Assembly (NCBI GenBank): GCA_964473045.1
Contig: CAYYMX010000039.1
Location: 1 to 12,416, forward strand
Direction: 5' to 3'
Length of the DNA stretch: 12,416 nt
From: CAYYMX01 sp964473045
GTDB taxonomy: Bacteria > Pseudomonadota > Alphaproteobacteria > Methylaequorales > Methylaequoraceae
In this document: positions 1 to 5,688 of the stretch, piece by piece
How the letters are laid out: each line of letters begins with the position of its first letter
Position numbering within the stretch: position 1 is the stretch's first letter
Program-made: the position numbers and the translations under genes
The notes under the pieces: model-generated
Told to the model about the DNA's origin: nothing
What the model saw: the letters and a program-made list of their open reading frames with translations, nothing else
Database searches by the model: none

Positions 1-66
1 CATTGCAACAGAAATAAGCCAAAAAGTAACTCCTACAGTGTCTTCAGGTCTTAGCATATAATCCAT
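1..66 (-). CDS. Proteorhodopsin, N-terminal fragment (runs off the left edge)
   Basis: Light-driven proton pump of the microbial rhodopsin family, which sits in the inner membrane, binds retinal and exports protons. Only the first 22 residues are present. They include a GVTFWLISVAM stretch, matching the start of helix A in marine proteorhodopsins, where the typical form is GxSFWLVxxAL. The acidic, Pro-containing run before it (RPEDT) also fits the short segment preceding helix A. I chose the ATG at 66 because GAAAGGA lies about 8 bases upstream; an in-frame ATG at 57 is possible. Unlike the classical green and blue proteorhodopsins, there is no cleavable signal peptide ahead of helix A. The retinal lysine, proton acceptor and donor, and spectral tuning site are all outside the window, so pump type and colour cannot be read. 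The identification rests on a short but characteristic match. Confidence 0.72.
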   Translation of the reverse strand, partial: MDYMLRPEDTVGVTFWLISVAM

Positions 67-92
67 ATATATATCCTTTCATATGTATTAAG

Positions 93-253
93 TTAATAGT
101 GACATTTAACACAAAATGTAGCGTTAAATGTTCTAATTACTAATACAGGTTGATTTAAGGCATATGCTATTATTGCCCAAAAACCTCCCCATAGTAAATT
201 AATAATATTAGCATGAACAAAAAAACACTTAATACAAGAAAAAATGTAATCAT
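93..253 (-). pseudogene. Small hydrophobic membrane-peptide ORF, apparently frameshifted
   Basis: From the ATG at 253 the intact reading frame gives only 27 residues (MITFFLVLSVFLF..., stop at 170-172). The -1 frame stays open from before this ATG to a TAA at 93-95 and encodes a composition that looks like real protein, including LLWGGFWAIIAYALNQP and ending in CVKCHY. It has no usable ATG, GTG or TTG of its own. One extra T in the T7 run (219-225, minus strand) would join the frames into a peptide of about 53 residues with one or two membrane segments. It lies 33 bases after the DUF3429 gene and 26 bases before the rhodopsin ATG, so it would fit in a three-gene unit. I do not recognise the family. 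It could be a broken gene, a sequencing indel, a -1 frameshift product (T TTT TTG is a slippery heptamer), or chance. Confidence 0.38.
102..131. repeat. 9-bp perfect inverted repeat upstream of the rhodopsin gene
   Basis: ACATTTAAC at 102-110 is mirrored exactly by GTTAAATGT at 123-131 with a 12-base spacer. It sits 36-65 bases ahead of the rhodopsin ATG, so it would be either a hairpin in the 5' leader or an operator. It also overlaps the end of the small putative ORF, so coding constraint cannot be excluded. Confidence 0.4.
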
Positions 254-286
254 TTTTTTTAAATAGTTGTTTTTACAGAGTAAAAT

Positions 287-691
287 TTACATAAAATAAG
301 AAAGAATTGCTAGAACTGTTACGGAAAATCTTAATTTTAGAAACCACTTTTTACGGAAATTTTTCAACAATATAAAATCAATTAAAAAACTGTAAATTAA
401 TGAGACAATAATTATTTCTTTTGGATTTAAAAAGTTTATTTTGTAAGTCCATACAAACAAAACAGGTAATATAGGCAAAATATAGTATTTTTTTTTATGA
501 TTAATTATAAGTTGTTCCCATTGCATACCAGACAAAAATGATACTATAAGTGCTCCATACAATAGAGAAAAATTTTCAAAAAAAATTGAAAGTGAATTAT
601 CAATTCCAAAAAATAATTTATAAAACTCCTCCAGATAGAAAGGTATAAGTCCAGTGAGTGAAAATATGATTACAGTTTTTTTTGAATTCAT
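287..691 (-). CDS. DUF3429 family inner-membrane protein
   Basis: A 134-residue protein with about four hydrophobic segments (roughly residues 6-26, 42-58, 69-86 and 92-110) and a final one near 117-133. I assign it to DUF3429 from the order of conserved pieces: LTGLIPF near the start (residues 12-18), then LLYGALIVSFLSGMQW (43-58), a proline-containing third segment, and a WFLKLRFSVTVLAIL-type C-terminus. The usual family motif in the second piece is close to SFLGGIHWG; here Gly, His and Gly have become Ser, Gln and Glu (SGMQWE), so this is a diverged member. No function is established for the family that I can apply. The gene lies immediately upstream of the small ORF and the rhodopsin on the same strand, so co-transcription is plausible. 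No Shine-Dalgarno is visible before the ATG, and the upstream gap to the divergent gene is only 50 bases, suggesting a short or leaderless transcript. Confidence 0.68.
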   Translation of the reverse strand: MNSKKTVIIFSLTGLIPFYLEEFYKLFFGIDNSLSIFFENFSLLYGALIVSFLSGMQWEQLIINHKKKYYILPILPVLFVWTYKINFLNPKEIIIVSLIYSFLIDFILLKNFRKKWFLKLRFSVTVLAILSYFM

Positions 692-741
692 ATTTTAATA
701 ATTGTTTATAAAAAAAATAAAGATATCATGTATCAGATAAA

Positions 742-957
742 ATGGAAGATTTTGAACTAAAACAAGTACAAGAGTATTTAAACAAAAAATTCAATACCAA
801 TAAATTTGTAGCTAAAAAGAGAACAAACATTAATGATTCTTTCGAAATTTATTTAGGAAATGAATTCATTGGACTGATTTACATTATTGATGATGAGGGT
901 GAGGTATCATATCAATTTCAAATGACAATTCTTAATGAAGATTTATTGGATGCATAA
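742..957 (+). CDS. DUF3126 family protein
   Basis: A 71-residue soluble protein with no membrane segment or signal peptide. The match to DUF3126 covers the whole length: VQEYLNKKF at residues 9-17 corresponds to the family's VQxYLRxKF, FEIYLGNEFIGLIY (34-47) to the AEVYIGEEFIGV core, and DDEGEVSYQFQMTIL (50-64) to the near-invariant DEDEGEVSYxFQMAIL ending. As far as I know the family is largely confined to Alphaproteobacteria and has no assigned biochemical role. The length is normal for it. The ATG at 742 has no clear Shine-Dalgarno. The stop codon lies inside the start of the next gene, so the two are probably translated from one message. It is divergent from the DUF3429/rhodopsin unit. 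Confidence 0.87.
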   Translation: MEDFELKQVQEYLNKKFNTNKFVAKKRTNINDSFEIYLGNEFIGLIYIIDDEGEVSYQFQMTILNEDLLDA

Positions 958-1687
958 AAATTTAGTTTTTTTTTTAACTCTACTAATTCTTTTTTTATTC
1001 AATGGTGTGTCTTTTTCTCATCATAAAGTTTATAGCCCCAGAGTTGAAGAAGGCAGGCAATCACTGGAATGGAGGGGCCATTTTAATAGCGATGACAGAG
1101 AAGATTATGATAAAGTTCATCACCATGTTTTAGAAACTGAATATTCTTGGACTAAATTTTGGCAAAGTGAAATGGAACTTCATATTTCTGATAAGCAGGA
1201 AACTCCTTTAGACTGGGAAAAAACAGAATTTCAAAATCAATTACAAATTTTTGATTACAAAAATTTTGCTAGTGCTCTTTATTTTTCTTATAATTTTATT
1301 TCAGTAGGGGATGATGCCGATGAAATTGAGTACAAATATTTAAATGAATTATCATGGCAAAATACAGTGTTTATTTCTAATTTCATTTTTGAAAAACCTA
1401 TTGGTACCGAAGCTGAAAATTCAACTGAATTTTCAGTAAGTAACTACTTTGCTTTCAAAAAAATCTTTTTTGATTTTGTAGATTTTGGCGCAATTGGGTT
1501 TTCTCAATTTGGAGAATTAACTAACTTTAGTGTTTTTCCTCTTCAAGAACATCAGTATGGCTTTCAGATTGATACGGAATTTGAATTTAACAATTTAGAA
1601 TATGAATTTTCTCTAGGCTATCTTCATGGATTCACTGAGGCCTCAAGCGATCATACAGTAGTTTGGAATATTGAATTAGAATTTTAA
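950..1687 (+). CDS. Secreted protein, probable outer-membrane beta-barrel
   Basis: About 245 residues. The N-terminus is a Sec signal peptide (MHKNLVFFLTLLILFLFNG followed by VSFS), with cleavage probably just before the HHKVYSPRVEEG segment. The mature part has many alternating aromatic or hydrophobic strands separated by acidic turns. It ends in Phe after an aromatic strand (WNIELEF), as expected for a barrel inserted by the BAM machinery. A histidine-rich start and the VHHH cluster could bind metal, which is inference only. I recall uncharacterised proteobacterial proteins with a similar YSPxVExG...WRG start and a GYLxGxTxASxD...EF ending, but no function for them. The ATG at 950 overlaps the DUF3126 stop by 8 bases and has GAAG nine bases upstream; the in-frame ATG at 935 is the alternative. 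It is convergent with the lipoprotein gene, only 3 bases apart. Confidence 0.66.
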   Translation: MHKNLVFFLTLLILFLFNGVSFSHHKVYSPRVEEGRQSLEWRGHFNSDDREDYDKVHHHVLETEYSWTKFWQSEMELHISDKQETPLDWEKTEFQNQLQIFDYKNFASALYFSYNFISVGDDADEIEYKYLNELSWQNTVFISNFIFEKPIGTEAENSTEFSVSNYFAFKKIFFDFVDFGAIGFSQFGELTNFSVFPLQEHQYGFQIDTEFEFNNLEYEFSLGYLHGFTEASSDHTVVWNIELEF

Positions 1688-1690
1688 TCT

Positions 1691-2716
1691 CTAATACCCA
1701 AGTTCTTTAAGTTTTTTTATGTAATCTTCTTCACTAATTAAACCTCTTTCTCGCATGTTTTTTAGTGACTTTAGTGAAAGTTCTATGTTCGGCTGTTGCG
1801 GAACAAACTGTTGTTGAGGAACATAATATTGTTGTTGTGGAGGATAATAAGCCTGATATGGCTGATTGTAGTATTGATATGGGTGCATAGGCGGTTGATA
1901 ATTTGAATAGTAATTTGATTGAGGTTGCGGAAAGTTTGGATATTGTCTCATAGACTGAAGTTCTTGCCTTAATTTTTGAACTTCTGATCTTAAACCTTGC
2001 ACTTGAATATTTGATGTATGAGCAAGTTTTTTTTCTTTTTGGTTAATTCTTACACGTTGTTGCATGGCTTTTGAAGAAAAAACTAACCAGTCAGCTCTGT
2101 TATTTGCACTTTTTGGTCTGAAGATACCTGAGTTTGGAACTGCAGCTAGAATAAATGCATTTTTTATACTTTTGTACCTTGAGCCAGGTACATAAGGGTT
2201 GCTTGCTATATCTTCATCCAACTTACTAAGAAGCGGATCATCTTGTTGAGGACCTTTTCTGAGAATAGAGCCAAAAATTATATTTAATCCTGATCTATTA
2301 TAAAATACTCTTCCAGAAGTTATTCTATTATCTCTCACAAATCTATCTTTGTACCAACCCTCAACCGCAAATACAACATCCTCATCACTTTCTGCGTCTT
2401 TTAATGCTTCGCTCATTCCAATGCTAAATTGGTGAACTTTCTCATCAGAGAATAAAGGTTCTGCAGTTGTAGAATATTTCACTAATACTAATCTTAGTGC
2501 ATTCTCAATTTTTTGAGTTGAAATGTTTATTGGATGAATATTTTTAACTCCACTATTTTCAGAATCTAACTGAATGTATTGCGGCCCACTCTTAAAATAA
2601 AATTTATTACCTGTAAAATATTCGTTTATACCTTCAAATGAATCACTGATGGAACATCCAGAGATTAAGAAAATAGAAAAAAATACTGCAATCAATGATT
2701 TAGATAATTTCAACAT
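1691..2716 (-). CDS. SHOCT-domain lipoprotein with a Gln/Pro/Tyr-rich linker
   Basis: A 341-residue envelope protein. Residues 1-20 are a lipoprotein signal peptide with lipobox LISGC, so Cys21 would be lipidated; Ser follows, which favours sorting to the outer membrane by the Lol rule. Residues 22-215 form a conserved-looking globular part of a family I know only as uncharacterised (HPINIS near 61, DVVFAVEGWY near 113, GRVFYNRSGLNIIFGS near 135). Residues 218-258 are charged and heptad-like, probably coiled coil. Residues 259-310 are low complexity, almost only Gln, Pro, Tyr and Asn. Residues 313-341 match a C-terminal SHOCT domain (LKSLKNMRERGLISEEDYIKKL), a short helical module often used for oligomerisation. 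The ATG at 2716 is fixed by the signal peptide. It follows a terminator by only about 11 bases, so expression depends on readthrough of porin mRNA or on a promoter inside the porin end. Confidence 0.75.
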   Translation of the reverse strand: MLKLSKSLIAVFFSIFLISGCSISDSFEGINEYFTGNKFYFKSGPQYIQLDSENSGVKNIHPINISTQKIENALRLVLVKYSTTAEPLFSDEKVHQFSIGMSEALKDAESDEDVVFAVEGWYKDRFVRDNRITSGRVFYNRSGLNIIFGSILRKGPQQDDPLLSKLDEDIASNPYVPGSRYKSIKNAFILAAVPNSGIFRPKSANNRADWLVFSSKAMQQRVRINQKEKKLAHTSNIQVQGLRSEVQKLRQELQSMRQYPNFPQPQSNYYSNYQPPMHPYQYYNQPYQAYYPPQQQYYVPQQQFVPQQPNIELSLKSLKNMRERGLISEEDYIKKLKELGY

Positions 2717-2727
2717 TTTCTTATTAT

Positions 2728-2762
2728 AAAAAAAAAGGAGAGTAATTCAACTCTCCTTTTTT
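2728..2762 (-). terminator. Rho-independent terminator after the porin gene
   Basis: GGAGAGT (2737-2743) and ACTCTCC (2750-2756) form a perfect 7-bp stem around a 6-base loop. The stem is extended by A/T pairs (2731-2736 with 2757-2762). On the minus strand it ends in a run of T, so it terminates porin transcription. It is also T-flanked on the plus strand and could act in both directions. Confidence 0.85.
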
Positions 2763-2787
2763 ATAAAGCTTGAAAACTTCCTGTATT

Positions 2788-4113
2788 CTACCAGAAAAAG
2801 AAAGCTCCAATACCACCGAATGAATCTTCGATTCCTCCACCCATGTGGAATGTTTGTTCAACGTAACCACCTTCAGCAATAAGTCTGAAGCTGTCATTAA
2901 CGTTATGCCAAATCATACCAGAATGCATGGTTTGTCCATTCACTTCAGCAATAGCAGTAGTGCTCATATCGTTACCAGTCTGTCTCATGAAGTTACCACC
3001 ATAAGAATAACCTACGCTAGTACCTTGACCGAAATCAGCAGTACCTTGGATATAACCACCATAACTGTTTCTTTCTTTACCAGCATCATCTAATGCACCA
3101 TAGTCACCATGTTGACCTCTCATACCCATAGCAGATCCGTACCAGCCAGATGCTACAAGTGAGAACATGTCATAAGTTAACTTGGTACCAAAAGCAACAC
3201 CAGCAGAATCTACGTCATCGCAGAGTTTGCTGTTTACGTGCTCAGCTGTAGTAGTCGAGTTACCTGATCTACAAACGCCTTTAGCAGCTGTTGAGAATTC
3301 AGTGTTTTGGTAAGAAGCATCTACCCAAAGATTAATACCTAAATCACCAAGTGAAGTGCCATAAGTAAGCTCAGCTTCAACTCTTGGGCTTACATTTTCT
3401 TCTGCATCAGCAGCACTACCTGAAGAGATAACATCGTTAGGATCAAAAAGACCAACTTTAAAACCGATTGGACCTAAACCCGGAGTTGTCCAAGTAATTT
3501 GTGGATGAAAGTCTGCGTATAAGTAACCCAGACCAATTCTACCAAGTGTTGTACCAGATTGGTCGGCAGTAGGTAATGCACCAACACCAAATAGTAGCAT
3601 ATCGTTTAAGATAGCTGAAGATTGGTGAATACCAAGACTTTTACCGATTAAAACAGTACCAAAACTACCTGATACAGAAAAGTTAGTTTCACGGTTATTG
3701 ATAAGACCTGCACCTAATGAATCTTCAGTACCTTGCATATGCGTGTAAAATGCAAGACGAGTTTGCATATCTAAACCATTATTAGTAGGTGCTTTTAAAG
3801 TCATACCCCAAACGTTAGGTAATAGACCAGTAACAACACCTGTACTATCCATTGCCATGTTTGTAACATTACCAGCGTCACGGAATGTAGTCATCCCAAA
3901 CGCACCTTCACCACCACCAGCGTTAATACCGCCCGTTGCAGCGTCAGCAGTTGTAGAAGCACTTTGGTGCATAACAAACGCGTTAGCTGCACCATCGAAA
4001 GAAACTTCCCAACCCTCTTGACTCATCAATAAGATTTTTGAATCAACAGAAGTAGAAGCCAAAGCCATGACTGCTGGAATTGCAGCTACCATGATTTTTT
4101 TTTGAATATTCAT
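2788..4113 (-). CDS. Outer-membrane porin
   Basis: A 441-residue general-type porin giving passive entry of small hydrophilic solutes. The start is the ATG at 4113: AAGGAAGGG lies about 6 bases upstream, the strongest ribosome site in the window, and the next residues are a classic signal peptide (MNIQKKIMVAAIPAVMALAS). The mature protein starts with a strand (GWEVSFDGAANAFVM, residues 34-48), is rich in Gly, Asn, Thr and aromatic residues with alternating strands, and has an SFGTVLIGKSLG segment (150-161) like the strand leading into constriction loop L3. It ends GAFFFW; terminal Trp instead of the usual Phe is uncommon but aromatic. Cys281 and Cys298 could form a disulfide in an external loop. 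The coding sequence is visibly richer in G+C than its neighbours, consistent with high expression. It is flanked by its own terminator and by a separate upstream terminator, so it is probably its own unit. Confidence 0.85.
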   Translation of the reverse strand: MNIQKKIMVAAIPAVMALASTSVDSKILLMSQEGWEVSFDGAANAFVMHQSASTTADAATGGINAGGGEGAFGMTTFRDAGNVTNMAMDSTGVVTGLLPNVWGMTLKAPTNNGLDMQTRLAFYTHMQGTEDSLGAGLINNRETNFSVSGSFGTVLIGKSLGIHQSSAILNDMLLFGVGALPTADQSGTTLGRIGLGYLYADFHPQITWTTPGLGPIGFKVGLFDPNDVISSGSAADAEENVSPRVEAELTYGTSLGDLGINLWVDASYQNTEFSTAAKGVCRSGNSTTTAEHVNSKLCDDVDSAGVAFGTKLTYDMFSLVASGWYGSAMGMRGQHGDYGALDDAGKERNSYGGYIQGTADFGQGTSVGYSYGGNFMRQTGNDMSTTAIAEVNGQTMHSGMIWHNVNDSFRLIAEGGYVEQTFHMGGGIEDSFGGIGAFFFW

Positions 4114-4158
4114 AATATTCCCTTCCTTAAAGTTAATATAAAAAATTATTTTACAAAT

Positions 4159-4190
4159 TCTCCCCGATAAATAAATAACTATCTCCCGAA
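4159..4190 (-). promoter_or_regulatory. Paired C-rich direct repeats in the porin leader/promoter region
   Basis: TCTCCCCGAT (4159-4168) and TCTCCCGAA (4182-4190) are near-identical copies 23 bases apart, about two helical turns. They stand out as the only G+C-rich patches in a very AT-rich stretch between the tonB terminator and the porin ATG. They could be a tandem regulator site. I see no convincing -35/-10 pair to place them relative to the promoter. Confidence 0.3.
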
Positions 4191-4194
4191 GTTG

Positions 4195-4223
4195 AAAAAA
4201 ACAACAACTTTTGTTGTATTTTT
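4195..4223 (-). terminator. Probable terminator of the ABC-exbBD-tonB operon
   Basis: ACAACAA (4201-4207) pairs perfectly with TTGTTGT (4211-4217) around a 3-base loop. In the minus-strand direction a T tract follows (4195-4200 complement). It lies about 30 bases after the tonB stop. The stem has only two G-C pairs, so it is weak by sequence, but position and polarity fit. Confidence 0.5.
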
Positions 4224-4244
4224 GCAACATATTTTATGAAAGTA

Positions 4245-4892
4245 CTAGTTTCTAAGGATGAAATTAACAGGAATCTTTATTTTTACCTCATTGTTTTCAT
4301 CTAAAATCACTTTGGGTGGTGAGGGAAATTTATAATTTTTCAAGATTGTTTTTGTAGCTTTTGCTAATCTTCTAGGCCTTTCTTTTTCTATTTCTATAAT
4401 TATAAGTTTTCCATTTTGATTAAGTGTTATTAATGCTAAAATTGTTCCTTGTTCACGCCTTTTAATTGATTGTAATGGATAAGATTTAGCTGCTAAATGA
4501 TTGATCTGGTTGGATATAAGTCTCAAAAAACCACTTAATTCTTTATCAATTAAAACTCGATCCTTTTTTAAGCTTGTTTTATTAACAGTTTTTTGTGAAA
4601 ACTTTTTTTCTACTTTTTTTTTTGGTTTTTGAACTGTTTTTGTTATTTCTTTTTTCTTAGTTTCTGACTTTTTTTCTATAGGGATAATTTTTTTTAAAGG
4701 TAGTATTTTTTCTACTTTTTTTTCAGGTTTTTTTATTTCTTTTGGTTGAGAGAATTCTTTGTAGGTGCTTAAATCCATTACAACAACATGTCTTTCCTTT
4801 TTAGTAATTTGTTTATTGAAGTTGTAAAATGCAGAGAAATGAACTGAAATTGAAATTAAAATGGCTAGAAAAAAATAGTTCTTTCGTATCAT
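4245..4892 (-). CDS. tonB: TonB energy-transducing protein
   Basis: A 215-residue inner-membrane protein that links the proton-driven ExbB/ExbD motor to TonB-dependent receptors in the outer membrane. The N-terminal membrane segment (residues 6-24) contains Ser14 and His18 in the SxxxH spacing that is functionally important in E. coli TonB (Ser16/His20). Residues 33-108 are a periplasm-spanning linker rich in Lys, Pro and Glu. The C-terminal domain (about 120-215) has the expected order: a YP..ikRReqGtilalitLnqnGkl region, a segment around LAKATKTILKNYKFPSPP, and a final strand VKIKIPVNFIL. The length is slightly below the E. coli protein. It is the last gene of the operon, one base after exbD2, with a probable terminator behind it. 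No TonB-dependent receptor is encoded in the window, so its client is unknown. Confidence 0.87.
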   Translation of the reverse strand: MIRKNYFFLAILISISVHFSAFYNFNKQITKKERHVVVMDLSTYKEFSQPKEIKKPEKKVEKILPLKKIIPIEKKSETKKKEITKTVQKPKKKVEKKFSQKTVNKTSLKKDRVLIDKELSGFLRLISNQINHLAAKSYPLQSIKRREQGTILALITLNQNGKLIIIEIEKERPRRLAKATKTILKNYKFPSPPKVILDENNEVKIKIPVNFILRN

Positions 4893-4893
4893 T

Positions 4894-5298
4894 TTATTTT
4901 TTTTGTGCAGTTTTAATATAAATTTTTCTTATATTTTTATTTTTGAGTCTTTTAATAATTTTGTTAAACTGAAAAATCTTGAGTTTTTTGTCTATATCTA
5001 AAGTAATTTTGTTTTGTCGAGGAGAAACAATTTCTTGAATTCTTTCTAGATCAACTAATTCTTCTTTAAAAAAAATTTCTCCATTTTGATTAATTGTTAT
5101 AACCATTTCATTTTCTAAATTACTCCTTTCATTACTAAAGTCTGAGTAAGGCCTAGTTACAATTTCAGTTTCCTTTTTTTGAATTATACCCGTTAGAAGA
5201 AAAAAAATTAAAAGTAGAAAAACTAAATTTATCATAGGAATGAGATTTATTTGTTCATCAAGACTTTTTTTGTTGCTCTTTTTATTTTTTAAAATCAT
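4894..5298 (-). CDS. exbD: ExbD/TolR family protein, second copy, with Asn in place of the proton-carrying Asp
   Basis: A biopolymer transport protein with one N-terminal membrane helix and a periplasmic domain. Residues 1-17 are cytoplasmic and Lys-rich, the helix is about 20-41 (LIPMINLVFLLLIFFLL), and the periplasmic TolR-like domain follows (VITINQNGEIFF... then ITLDIDKKLKIFQFNKIIKRL). In canonical ExbD the motif is P-x-I-D, where the Asp (Asp25 in E. coli) is needed for proton coupling. Here the codon at 5227-5229 (plus strand) encodes Asn24. The rest of the fold is intact, so this is not an obvious pseudogene. I prefer the ATG at 5298, which gives the usual short cytoplasmic tail and overlaps exbD1 by 17 bases; an ATG at 5322 would add eight residues. 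Neither has a clear Shine-Dalgarno, fitting translational coupling. Its likely partner is the first ExbD, as a heterodimer (inference). Confidence 0.8.
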   Translation of the reverse strand: MILKNKKSNKKSLDEQINLIPMINLVFLLLIFFLLTGIIQKKETEIVTRPYSDFSNERSNLENEMVITINQNGEIFFKEELVDLERIQEIVSPRQNKITLDIDKKLKIFQFNKIIKRLKNKNIRKIYIKTAQKK

Positions 5299-5683
5299 TT
5301 GCAAAGCTAATATTTTTAACATTATTTTTTTTTAAGATGTCAATAGTTGAAATCAGTGAATCAATGCTAGAAGTTTTATCGTTTAATAAAACCACCTGAT
5401 CAAATTTTTCTGATTTCCATTGATTATTAAATTCCTTTTCAAAATTTTCAGGTAAAATTTCTTTATTATTAATTGAAAACTTTTTATCATTTTTTAGATA
5501 TATAAAAAAAACCTTTTCTGCATTAGTTGAGCTACTAATTTTTTTATCAATAGAGAAATTTATTTCCTTGGTTTTTTTAAAATTTGTGGCAAGCATAAAA
5601 AAAACTAGCATTAGAAAAATAATGTCTATTAGTGGAATTATATTAATCCGCAAGTTTTTTTTTTTAATTTTATGTTCCAGCAT
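5282..5683 (-). CDS. exbD: ExbD/TolR family protein, first copy, canonical
   Basis: A 133-residue biopolymer transport protein that, with ExbB, forms the proton channel energising TonB. A Lys-rich cytoplasmic tail (1-13) is followed by the membrane helix (15-34, IIPLIDIIFLMLVFFMLAT) carrying the canonical Asp20, equivalent to E. coli ExbD Asp25. The periplasmic domain has the TolR/ExbD layout (KVFFIYLKNDKKFSINN, then SIDSLISTIDILKKNNVKNIS), but its middle part is divergent from the second copy, so the two are not a recent duplication. The ATG at 5683 is 5 bases after the exbB stop. The last 17 bases overlap exbD2. Two ExbD genes after one ExbB is a known arrangement in several TonB systems, for example in Xanthomonas. 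Confidence 0.86.
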   Translation of the reverse strand: MLEHKIKKKNLRINIIPLIDIIFLMLVFFMLATNFKKTKEINFSIDKKISSSTNAEKVFFIYLKNDKKFSINNKEILPENFEKEFNNQWKSEKFDQVVLLNDKTSSIDSLISTIDILKKNNVKNISFANDFKK

Positions 5684-5688
5684 AATTC

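Noticed and set aside
692..741. Promoter pair in the 50-base gap between the divergent DUF3429 and DUF3126 genes
   Set aside because: Promoters must be in or near it, but the sequence is almost all A and T, so no -35/-10 choice is better than chance.
2845..3093. Plus-strand open frame inside the porin gene
   Set aside because: It is antisense to a confidently assigned porin, Ser/Thr/His-rich in the way expected of a complement frame, and has no ribosome site.
4114..4230. In-frame 39-residue N-terminal extension of the porin from an ATG at 4228-4230
   Set aside because: It runs through the upstream terminator region, has no signal-like character, and the ATG at 4113 has both a strong ribosome site and a proper signal peptide.
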